DNA of 5,015 nt from CAXTTV01 sp964247295 (GCA_964247295.1 CAXTTV010000272.1:1-5015); one strand, 5' to 3'. Positions 1 through 4,928 are shown, counted from the stretch's first letter. Notes: generated by a model from the sequence alone, not told the origin. Numbers and translations: made by a program.

Positions 1-143
1 TGCGCCATCTTCTCAATGACATAGTGATCTTGCATTAAAATAGGACCGTTAGGACCTACTGTCAGTGAGTATTCATCACTCTGAGCAGGAATACCTGCAT
101 CATCTGTGGTAAATGGCGGACGTAAGTTTTCTTGGTCACTCAT
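1..143 (-). CDS. Catalase, N-terminal fragment (runs off the left edge)
   Basis: Only the first 47 codons are inside the window; the gene continues past position 1. The peptide contains SDEYSLTVGPNGPIL followed by MQDHYVIEKMA. This matches the N-terminal arm of haem catalases, whose usual pattern is 'N/D-SLTxGPxGPxLLQDxxLIEKMAxFNRERxPER'. Catalase breaks down hydrogen peroxide to water and oxygen in the cytoplasm. The catalytic His, Asn and haem-ligand Tyr lie outside the window, so activity cannot be judged. The ATG at 143-141 is supported by a GGAGAAG ribosome binding site (complement of 150-156) seven bases upstream. The gene is transcribed away from the SPFH gene, with about 350 bp of intergenic DNA between them. 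I recognise the family from sequence memory; the clade (katA-type or katE-type) cannot be settled from this fragment. Confidence 0.9.
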   Translation of the reverse strand, partial: MSDQENLRPPFTTDDAGIPAQSDEYSLTVGPNGPILMQDHYVIEKMA

Positions 144-166
144 TATTAGCTTCTCCAATCAAAACC

Positions 167-185
167 TGTTGTTATTCAAACAACA
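167..185. promoter_or_regulatory. Inverted repeat in the catalase leader (candidate operator or hairpin)
   Basis: TGTTGTT (167-173), a 5-base spacer ATTCA, and AACAACA (179-185) form a perfect 7-bp-arm inverted repeat. It lies 11 bases upstream of the catalase ribosome binding site. It could bind a repressor as DNA or fold into a weak hairpin in the mRNA leader. It does not match the PerR/Fur box pattern I know (TTATAATnATTATAA), so no regulator is assigned. Confidence 0.4.
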
Positions 186-226
186 AACGTTCCATGACAA
201 ATATGCTAACATATTGCCCTAAATAT

Positions 227-255
227 ACTATAATCCATTTTTAACAAATAAACAA
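227..255 (-). promoter_or_regulatory. Probable housekeeping-sigma promoter of the catalase gene
   Basis: Read on the minus strand, there is a -35 TTGTTT (complement of 250-255), a 17-base spacer and a -10 TATAGT (complement of 227-232). Transcription would start near 220, giving a leader of roughly 77 bases before the catalase ATG. A 5-bp-arm palindrome, ATATG-CTAA-CATAT (201-214), lies just downstream of the predicted start and could be an operator. The AT-rich tract also contains a TATAAT on the plus strand at 229-234 with only a poor -35 (CTAACA, 206-211), so a weak divergent promoter is possible. Confidence 0.55.
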
Positions 256-472
256 TATTCCTTAACCCTTTCTCTCCAATTTTTTATACATCTTTTTACA
301 CCTTGCTTGCCTTTTGATTCTATACCTGATGAGATACTCCTCAGTAATCTGCTGATGTGTTCGTTCCTCTGAGACTTGCTGGCTTACAATGAACTTGTAT
401 TTTTGGGTACTTTCCACGTTATTAAGATAGAGGAGTATTCCTTGCAAATAAAGAGATCGCTGTTCTAACTTA

Positions 473-492
473 GGGAGAAGGAGAATAATATA
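473..492 (+). promoter_or_regulatory. Shine-Dalgarno sequence and ATA start of the SPFH gene
   Basis: GGGAGAAGGAG (473-483), whose AAGGAG core is at 478-483, is followed six bases later by ATA (490-492). The spacing is ideal for initiation, but the codon is ATA rather than ATG. The reading frame is open from 469. The first conventional alternative start is TTG at 520-522, 36 bases after the Shine-Dalgarno core and without one of its own. The most economical reading is that an ancestral ATG became ATA, or that ATA serves as a weak start. Confidence 0.55.
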
Positions 493-1317
493 TCCGGATT
501 CCGTAACGTTATTTCAACATTGACTGACCACGGCGAAGAGGTTATAGGACCAGAAATCCTCATCTGGCACTACCCTAATAATGATATCTTAAATGGCTCT
601 CTTCTAACTGTTGAAAGCAATCACTTCTGCGTCCTTAAATCTCGTGGCGCGATTCTTAATGTCTATGAGACTGGACAATATACTGTGCAAACACCTGACC
701 GCCCCATTTTCGGGTCTATCCAACAGGCCTTCTACGGCGGCCAGAGCCCCTGGCAATATGAGGCAATTTATGTCAATCGCGCTAAGCTGGTCCTTAAGAC
801 AAACGGGATGGCTTTCTCTCGTGAAATGGCCGAAATGGTCTATAGCGTTGACTACTATATCCATGTCGAAACCCGTGAAGCTGCTCTACAATTGGTCCAA
901 CATATGCCCTATCGCGGCCACGCTTTGGCGGTCCAGGAGATCAATTCCTATGCTGGACCCGTTATCGAGCAAGCGGTAAACCAACTTGTTCAAATCACTC
1001 CTCTTGAGTCGGTCAATGAGAAGATTCATGACCTCTCTCAAATTGTCTACCAACACTTACAACAATTCCTTGGCGCTTATGGGATCGCTCTCGATACGGT
1101 GAAAATCTTGGTCTTCCCTCGCGATGAACGTATGAAGGCGCTGATCTCTCTAAAGGCCTTTGGCTTGACTGAGGTTGAGGCCGTTCGCTACTATACGGCG
1201 ATGCTGATGGCCGAACGCGGTGTTGTCCCCGCTCCAAATATGGCGATTGGTATGCCTTTTACTATCAATGGTACCCAAGCAGTTACAAATACGGATAGAT
1301 ATATAAATAATTCGTAA
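490..1317 (+). CDS. SPFH/Band-7 domain protein (COG4260/YdjI-like), 3' end truncated by an insertion sequence
   Basis: The protein has 275 residues from the ATA start at 490 (chosen from the AAGGAG spacing), or 265 from the TTG at 520. The order of segments, IGPEILIWHYP, then NGSLLTVESNHFCVLKSRG, GQYTVQTPDRPIFGS and YGGQSPWQYEAIYVNRAKLVLK, matches the N-terminal beta-rich half of SPFH proteins of the YdjI/'virion core protein' type. A helical half follows (about residues 140-240, with VEAVRYYTAMLMAERG near the end). There is no N-terminal membrane helix, so it is probably cytoplasmic or peripheral to the membrane. SPFH relatives form ring or scaffold assemblies; B. subtilis YdjI works with a PspA protein in membrane stress, but applying that here is inference. 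The final Ser codon (TCG) and stop (TAA, 1315-1317) come partly from the insertion sequence; the ancestral protein ran 19 residues further. No C-terminal zinc ribbon is visible even in the reconstructed version. Confidence 0.8.
   Translation: MSGFRNVISTLTDHGEEVIGPEILIWHYPNNDILNGSLLTVESNHFCVLKSRGAILNVYETGQYTVQTPDRPIFGSIQQAFYGGQSPWQYEAIYVNRAKLVLKTNGMAFSREMAEMVYSVDYYIHVETREAALQLVQHMPYRGHALAVQEINSYAGPVIEQAVNQLVQITPLESVNEKIHDLSQIVYQHLQQFLGAYGIALDTVKILVFPRDERMKALISLKAFGLTEVEAVRYYTAMLMAERGVVPAPNMAIGMPFTINGTQAVTNTDRYINNS
1306..1313 (+). repeat. Left 8-bp target-site duplication, AATAATTC
   Basis: AATAATTC abuts the left end of the insertion sequence and is repeated exactly at 2810-2817 after its right end. 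Eight base pairs is the usual target duplication of the IS66 family. The perfect match implies one insertion with no later rearrangement between the ends. Confidence 0.93.
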
Positions 1318-1329
1318 CTACTCAGAAGG
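1314..1329 (+). repeat. Left terminal inverted repeat of the IS66-type element
   Basis: GTAACTACTCAGAAGG pairs with the right end (2794-2809) with a single mismatch at position 13 (A against G). The first twelve bases are identical. IS66-family ends commonly begin with GTAA. Confidence 0.92.
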
Positions 1330-1340
1330 GCTAAACCCTT
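1326..1340 (+). repeat. Subterminal hairpin inside the left end of the insertion sequence
   Basis: AAGGG (1326-1330), loop CTAAA, CCCTT (1336-1340) is a perfect 5-bp stem-loop overlapping the inner edge of the left inverted repeat. It lies between the end and the transposase start (1375). It could be a transposase recognition element or could shield the transposase start from read-through transcripts. The stem is short and may be chance. Confidence 0.35.
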
Positions 1341-1374
1341 GCAGAGAAAGAAGAAAATCAGGTACAGTGTCTTT

Positions 1375-2805
1375 ATGGACAAGGATCAAGAGACAGAACG
1401 ACTTCACCGAGAGAATCAGGAATTGAAGCAGCGTTGCAGCAATCCCTCGAAACGATTGCCCAGTTGACACAACGGGTACAAGACGTAGAAGCCCGTTTGG
1501 TCAAAGATAGCCACAACTCCCATCTCCCACCTTCCTTTGATCGTTTTTCTCGCCAGCCCAAGAGCTTGCGCAAGAAAAGCGGGAAGTCCTCGGGAGGGCA
1601 AAAAGGCCATCCAGGCCAGCACTTAAGAAGGGTGCAAACCCCCGACCAGATCCTGATCCATGCTCCCGAACGCTGCACGTGGTGCTTCCACGATTTGCAG
1701 GACCAGCCAGCAGAAACTCGTCTGAGCCGTCACTTCTTTGATCTGCCGCTTCCTCACATCATCGTGAGCGAGCATCAGGTGCTCAAAAAACGATGTCTCC
1801 ACTGTCACAACCTCACCTCAGCTCACTTTTCCGATGATGTCCAGGCCCCCGTGCAGTATGGTCCCAGCATTGCTGCTATCGCCGTGGCCCTTTCCCAGCA
1901 GCATTTGCTTCCCGATCAACGGGTCTGCCAAATCCTGAAAGACGTGCTGGGAGTCTGCATCTCCTCGGGGTCCTTGCACACCTGGATTGCGCGAGCAGCG
2001 CAGCAGTTCCACCCCATCGAAGAACAGATCAAAACGGCTTTGCAGCAGGTCGCAGTACTGCATCAAGATGAAACGGGCTTGTATGTGTCTGGGAAACGGC
2101 ACTGGATGCATGTGGCTTGTACGACCACCTTGACCCATTATGGGGTGCATGCCAGGCAAGGGCGCGAAGCGATGGATGCGATTGGCATTGCCCCACACTT
2201 TATGGGTATCAGTGTCCACGATGGATGGGCAAGCTATCATGGATACCGGTGCCGACACGCCCTGTGCAATGTGCATCATCTGCGCGAGTTGACCTTTCTA
2301 GAAGAAGAACACCAGCAAGAGTGGGCCAAGCAGATCAAAGAGCTGCTGTGGCAGATGCACGAGTCGGTTGCCTCGGCCAAGCAAGCAGGTCAATCGTGCC
2401 TCTCGCCTGCTGTCATTGCCCACTTTCGAGCTGGCTATGAGGCATGGCTCAGGCAAGCCGAGAGTCTTCATCCTCCTGATCCCCCCCTCGCGGGGACGAC
2501 GCAAACGAGGCATCATCCGCTGTCTCATTGACCGCTTGCACACGCAGCAGGAGGCCGTCCTGGCTTTCCTATATGATTTCTCCGTGCCCTTCGACAACAG
2601 TCAAGCTGAGCGCGATATCCGCATGGTGAAAGTGCAACAAAAGGTTTCTGGCTGTTTTCGCAGCCGAGAAGGAGCACTGGCTTTTTGTCGCATCCGTGGG
2701 TATCTTTCCACAATGCGCAAACAGGGTCATGCTCTTCTTCCTCTGCTTGAGATGGCTTTGGTTGGTCACCCCGTTTCTCCCGCGTTCTCGTCTCCTCCTG
2801 AGTAG
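1375..2805 (+). pseudogene. IS66 TnpC-type transposase with two frameshifts
   Basis: The reading starts at ATG 1375 (MDKDQETERLHRENQELKQR, a leucine-zipper-like helix). It must drop to another frame near 1433, where one base appears missing between CG and TTG, to continue QQSLETIAQLTQRVQDVEARL. It then runs through KDSHNSHLPPS, the family signature GGQKGHPG (1593-1616) and a zinc finger (CTWC at 1674-1685 and CLHC at 1794-1805). Two catalytic aspartates follow: HQDETG (Asp at 2067-2069) and VHDGWASY (Asp at 2220-2222). In the run of seven C at 2481-2487 the frame shifts again by one base. It continues SRGRRKRG and PFDNSQAERDIRMVKVQQ, whose Glu at 2608-2610 is the third DDE residue, and ends at TAG 2803-2805 inside the right terminal repeat. 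Spliced, it would be about 476 residues, near the family norm. The longest single frame (1434-2531) lacks the catalytic Glu, so it should be inactive unless frameshifting rescues it. Confidence 0.88.
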
Positions 2806-2809
2806 TTAC
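2794..2809 (-). repeat. Right terminal inverted repeat of the IS66-type element
   Basis: CCTCCTGAGTAGTTAC is the inverted partner of 1314-1329 (15 of 16 match). The transposase stop codon TAG (2803-2805) lies within it, so the coding region reaches almost to the tip of the element. Confidence 0.92.
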
Positions 2810-2817
2810 AATAATTC
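2810..2817 (+). repeat. Right 8-bp target-site duplication, AATAATTC
   Basis: This is an exact copy of 1306-1313 and directly follows the right inverted repeat. Removing one copy together with the element restores an uninterrupted SPFH reading frame across the junction. Confidence 0.93.
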
Positions 2818-2878
2818 TAACAACTCTGCTCCCGTTACCCCGCAACCACCCCGTACCCAAACATCAAACCACTCATAA
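2818..2878 (+). pseudogene. Severed 3' end of the SPFH gene
   Basis: Deleting the element and one duplication joins codon AAT-AAT-TC at 1308-1313 to T-AAC-AAC from 2818. The frame continues NNSAPVTPQPPRTQTSNHS and stops at TAA 2876-2878. These 19 Asn/Pro/Thr/Ser-rich residues look like a flexible tail, so their loss may be tolerated. The fragment has no start of its own and is not expected to be translated, except by a transposase frame that did not stop at 2805. Confidence 0.85.
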
Positions 2879-2880
2879 TC

Positions 2881-2918
2881 AAAAAAAAGGGCTGATGGCT
2901 TAAACGCTTATCAGTCCC
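2881..2918 (-). terminator. Hairpin with a T8 tract on the minus strand: intrinsic terminator facing left
   Basis: GGGCTGAT (2889-2896) pairs with ATCAG-T-CCC (2910-2918, one bulged T), extended inward by GGC/GCT around a TTAAAC loop. On the minus strand the stem is followed at once by eight T (complement of 2881-2888). That is the classic form of an intrinsic terminator for leftward transcription. It would stop antisense read-through from the GH43 gene before it enters the SPFH gene. In the plus direction there is no T tract. The hairpin ends two bases before the Shine-Dalgarno sequence of the next gene, so a role in that gene's translation is an alternative. Confidence 0.6.
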
Positions 2919-2932
2919 CAAAGGAGCACAAA

Positions 2933-3208
2933 ATGAGTTCTACACCTTCCAATAACCCACTTGTACAACAATTACAGTTGCTTTTTACGGGCTACGGGTA
3001 CAATTTCTATGATAAGACAAATCAGGCTCGCTCCGATGATCAATTGGTGCGTGAACGCGCGTCTAATGCCTTGAGCAAGTCGATCACTCTGCTTACTCAA
3101 CTGCGAACCGATTATTCACTCCGTTTTATTCCACCTTTGACTAGCGCGAATCCCGATCCTCCCGCAAAAGAAGAGGAAGAGCCAGAAGCCTTTCTTTATC
3201 TTCTGTAG
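2933..3208 (+). CDS. Small protein of unknown function (91 aa), downstream partner of the SPFH gene
   Basis: I do not recognise this family. The ATG at 2933 has an excellent ribosome binding site (AAGGAG, 2921-2926, spacer 6). The N-terminal part (LVQQLQLLFTGYGYNFYDK, about residues 10-28) is followed by a probable amphipathic helix (about 35-60, DDQLVRERASNALSKSITLL). The C-terminus is proline-rich then acidic (KEEEEPEAF). No signal peptide or membrane segment is visible, so it should be a soluble cytoplasmic protein. It starts 54 bases after the original SPFH stop (2876-2878) on the same strand, which suggests a former two-gene unit now split by the insertion sequence. It may now depend on transcription through the element. 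Its last codons and TAG stop form part of a long terminator hairpin. A role as partner or regulator of the SPFH protein is only a guess from position. Confidence 0.8.
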   Translation: MSSTPSNNPLVQQLQLLFTGYGYNFYDKTNQARSDDQLVRERASNALSKSITLLTQLRTDYSLRFIPPLTSANPDPPAKEEEEPEAFLYLL

Positions 3209-3223
3209 CTCTTCCTCTTCTTT
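3167..3223. terminator. Long bidirectional terminator hairpin shared by convergent genes
   Basis: AAAGAAGAGGAAGAGC (3167-3182) and GCTCTTCCTCTTCTTT (3208-3223) are perfect 16-bp inverted arms. Inside them CAGAAG (3183-3188) pairs with CTTCTG (3200-3205) around an 11-base loop, with only TA (3206-3207) bulged. The stem has 22 bp in all. On each strand the 3' arm is pyrimidine-rich and ends in CTTCTTT, so it can act as the U-rich tail in both directions. The left arm and stop codon of the 91-aa gene lie inside it, and the GH43 stop codon (3226-3224) begins immediately beyond it. Confidence 0.75.
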
Positions 3224-4666
3224 CTAGCTATAGATTTCCGCTCTATCTATAGATAGATATGTTGATCCAGAGGACGGATTCTTGTCCCCTGTTACCCGAA
3301 TTGTCAATGTATGGTTCCCTGGACTCAGAACCGGTGAAACATAATGCAGTTGTTCCCCCTGGCGAACCGGGGCATAATAATCAACTCTTGTCTCTGGCCC
3401 TCCATCTACTGAGATCCCTACTAATCCATTCCCAGTATCCACGACTGAGAGTAAGGCAGCCTGGGTGCCGTAAAAGTGAAGGGTTGCGGTAGCATTGGTC
3501 TCGTTGGTCCAATGATCGTTGCCATAGTAACACTGAACTCCACAACCACTCCCAGAATTCCAGTTTCCCTGGTACTCAAAGTAGTTTGTGCCAACGTTTG
3601 TGTCGGTATCATTAAGGCCAATAGGACTATGCCCCGGATCACCCGATGGCAGATCTATTGTCGCTCCCGCAGCAATTGGCGTCCCTAAATTTGGCGTGCC
3701 ATCAGGGTTCCAATTGATCTGCTGCGCCCGCGTGTCTCGCCCATCATATGTGTAGGCTGCGGTGTTTTTCGCGTGATAGACGATCCAGTCCTGCGTACCA
3801 TCCGGCGATTTGAAGAAGCCGTTGCTACCCGGCGCATATACTCCGTTCTGATCCGCTCTCTGGAACTGTACTCCGTTGTTCGTCCAGGAATGAGCATCTA
3901 CCAGATTGCTACTATCCTGGGCCGTCATCATTTCTAGATGATAATCAGGTTTGCCTGTGTCACAAACCGAGTAGAAAAGAAACACTCTCCCATTTCTCTG
4001 CAATGTCGAGGGAGCCTCACGCACTTCTGGACAGGTCCCATTCGCTCCAAGCTCTGTCCGACCTCCACTTAACGTCAAGGGATCACTCATGGCGTTGATG
4101 AAGATCCGGTTCCTTAATGAACCATCATCCCCACTGTAAAGAAAATACAGCGAGCCGTTATTGTTGAGAATCCATGGGTCAATGGCCCAAGAGTTGTTGG
4201 AAGGATCTATACGACCCTTAAAAGCATAGGGACCAGCGGGATCGTTACCGCTGCTCTCCAAAACATAGATGCGGTGGTTGTTATCATCACCGTTGTCTGC
4301 CGTGTAATACAGGTACCAGTGATCCCCCGACTGGAATAAGCTAGGTGCCCACATCTCCTGGTTGCGGGAGGAGTCTGTTTCATTCCACACTGTTATGGGA
4401 TTGGCGTTTAACAATGTAGCTATACTGGGAGAAACTGCCATTTGAATGCTCGTACCAGCGGTATACACTGAATAATAATTCCCATTATAATACTGTATAA
4501 AGGGATCAGGATACTTGCCAAGAGGATTACGAAATGTTCCATTTGCCGCCTTTACGTGCGTGAATGTGCCACTAAACAAAGCGATACAAGAAATCGCGAG
4601 AAGAAGACGCAAGTACCGCCGACGAGATAGAAATACTTTAGAATCACACGTTCTACTAAACAACAT
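3224..4666 (-). CDS. Secreted glycoside hydrolase family 43 enzyme (alpha-L-arabinofuranosidase-like) with C-terminal beta-sandwich-like domain
   Basis: The protein has 480 residues. The ATG at 4666-4664 follows AAGGAGG (complement of 4672-4678). Residues 1-40 form a signal peptide: SRRRYLR (14-20) fits the Tat pattern S-R-R-x-F-L-K, then a hydrophobic core (LLLAISCIALF) and VKA just before a probable cleavage site at 40/41. Residues about 44-340 are a GH43 five-bladed propeller. The expected catalytic residues are Asp54 (KYPDPF, general base), Asp163 (WAIDPW, pKa modulator) and Glu217 (REAPS, general acid). EMWAPSLF, YAPGSNGFF, VYHAK and RAQQINWNPDGTPNLG are typical of GH43 exo-arabinofuranosidases. 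Residues about 350-480 (YFEYQGNW to YLSIDRAEI) resemble galactose-binding-like beta-sandwich modules fused to hydrolases. The likely role is release of arabinose from plant arabinan or arabinoxylan outside the cell. Xylosidase activity cannot be excluded from sequence alone. No sugar transporter or regulator gene is visible beside it. Confidence 0.9.
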   Translation of the reverse strand: MLFSRTCDSKVFLSRRRYLRLLLAISCIALFSGTFTHVKAANGTFRNPLGKYPDPFIQYYNGNYYSVYTAGTSIQMAVSPSIATLLNANPITVWNETDSSRNQEMWAPSLFQSGDHWYLYYTADNGDDNNHRIYVLESSGNDPAGPYAFKGRIDPSNNSWAIDPWILNNNGSLYFLYSGDDGSLRNRIFINAMSDPLTLSGGRTELGANGTCPEVREAPSTLQRNGRVFLFYSVCDTGKPDYHLEMMTAQDSSNLVDAHSWTNNGVQFQRADQNGVYAPGSNGFFKSPDGTQDWIVYHAKNTAAYTYDGRDTRAQQINWNPDGTPNLGTPIAAGATIDLPSGDPGHSPIGLNDTDTNVGTNYFEYQGNWNSGSGCGVQCYYGNDHWTNETNATATLHFYGTQAALLSVVDTGNGLVGISVDGGPETRVDYYAPVRQGEQLHYVSPVLSPGNHTLTIRVTGDKNPSSGSTYLSIDRAEIYS

Positions 4667-4676
4667 TGTTCCCTCC

Positions 4677-4760
4677 TTAGAATTTCACCAGCATAGGTGA
4701 ATAGGTTGCATGCACTCTAGCATGTCTGGACAACATTTCCCTCAAAAAACGATGAAACAT
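4677..4760 (-). CDS. Possible 27-codon leader ORF upstream of the GH43 gene
   Basis: On the minus strand ATG (4760-4758) opens a frame of 27 codons (MFHRFLREMLSRHARV... ending LVKF). It stops at TAA (4679-4677), which overlaps the first bases of the GH43 Shine-Dalgarno sequence. The ORF has its own AAGGAGG (complement of 4763-4769), but only two bases separate it from the ATG, which is short for efficient initiation. If translated, it could couple translation to GH43 or keep the leader open. No specific codon run or attenuator is apparent. This is a low-confidence call. Confidence 0.25.
   Translation of the reverse strand: MFHRFLREMLSRHARVHATYSPMLVKF
4684..4701 (-). promoter_or_regulatory. 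Inverted repeat just upstream of the GH43 ribosome binding site
   Basis: TTCACC (4684-4689), spacer AGCATA, GGTGAA (4696-4701) is a perfect 6-bp-arm inverted repeat. It ends six bases upstream of the Shine-Dalgarno sequence in the direction of transcription. It can fold as an mRNA hairpin beside the ribosome binding site or act as a DNA operator. Confidence 0.4.
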
Positions 4761-4843
4761 ACCCTCCTTTTTAATGATGCAAATGTATGCGAAATTTTTA
4801 CCCTGACAATAGGGGACTATGTTTATCTGCTATTCAAACGAAT

Positions 4844-4853
4844 GAAACGTTTC
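4844..4853. promoter_or_regulatory. Candidate LacI/GalR-type operator, GAAACGTTTC
   Basis: GAAACGTTTC is a perfect 10-bp palindrome with a central CG, the usual style of LacI/GalR-family operators. That family often controls extracellular glycosidase genes. Beside it, ATTC-AAAC-GAAT (4832-4843) is a second partial palindrome. The site lies about 70 bases downstream of the predicted GH43 transcription start, where a repressor would act as a roadblock. No regulator gene is in the window, so the assignment is inference. Confidence 0.4.
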
Positions 4854-4928
4854 TATCAATATACAGAGAACACGAAAAACCGCTCCCTAAGCACTCTTTG
4901 ATTCGTAGATATCTTAATAGATACAACT

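Larger units (their letters stand above)
144..489. other. Intergenic region between catalase and the SPFH gene
   Basis: This AT-rich stretch separates two divergently transcribed genes. It holds the catalase ribosome binding site, leader palindrome and promoter (150-255), and at its right end the strong Shine-Dalgarno sequence of the SPFH gene (GGGAGAAGGAG, 473-483). A minus-strand open frame at 262-447 (61 codons, TTG start, Lys/Arg-rich C-terminus) has no ribosome binding site and resembles nothing I know. I do not call it a gene. The 9-mer ATACTCCTC (334-342) recurs inverted as GAGGAGTAT (430-438), 87 bases apart, and may be chance. I could not identify a convincing plus-strand promoter for the SPFH gene. 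Confidence 0.6.
1314..2809 (+). mobile_element. IS66-family insertion sequence, ISBst12-like single-gene layout, 1496 bp
   Basis: Both ends are defined. The left end starts GTAACTACTCAGAAGG (1314-1329) and the right end is CCTCCTGAGTAGTTAC (2794-2809), inverted and matching at 15 of 16 positions. An 8-bp duplication, AATAATTC, flanks the element. Inside is one transposase gene of the IS66 TnpC type. Only 61 bp separate the left end from its start, so the accessory tnpA and tnpB genes of classical IS66 elements are absent. That is the layout of the ISBst12 subgroup. The element lies in the same orientation as the SPFH gene it interrupts and supplies that gene's present stop codon. The transposase is frameshifted twice, so the copy is probably non-autonomous, though its ends look able to be mobilised in trans. 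Confidence 0.93.

Noticed and set aside
262..447. Minus-strand 61-codon ORF between catalase and the SPFH gene
   Set aside because: TTG start without a ribosome binding site, no recognisable family, and it lies in the AT-rich promoter region. It is probably a chance open frame, though a small basic protein cannot be fully excluded.
1314..1375. Accessory tnpA/tnpB genes expected in classical IS66 elements
   Set aside because: Only 61 bp lie between the left end and the transposase start, with none after its stop. The element is the single-gene ISBst12-like type and has not lost these genes by visible deletion.
1818..2279. Minus-strand 153-codon ORF inside the insertion sequence
   Set aside because: It is the antisense shadow of the transposase catalytic core, whose sense frame carries clear IS66 motifs.
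2368..2805. Separate 145-residue plus-strand gene starting at ATG 2368
   Set aside because: From about residue 41 on it is the C-terminal part of the transposase (PFDNSQAERDIRMVKVQQ). The ATG and first 40 residues are out-of-frame reading, so it is the second half of a frameshifted gene.
4839..4856. Catabolite-control cre site around GAAACGTTTC
   Set aside because: The spacing does not fit the cre consensus TGNAANCGNWNNCW, being one base short between AA and CG. A generic LacI-type operator is the safer description.
4710..4901. Plus-strand 63-codon ORF upstream of the GH43 gene
   Set aside because: No Shine-Dalgarno sequence, no similarity to known families, and it runs antisense through the GH43 leader and operator-like sites.
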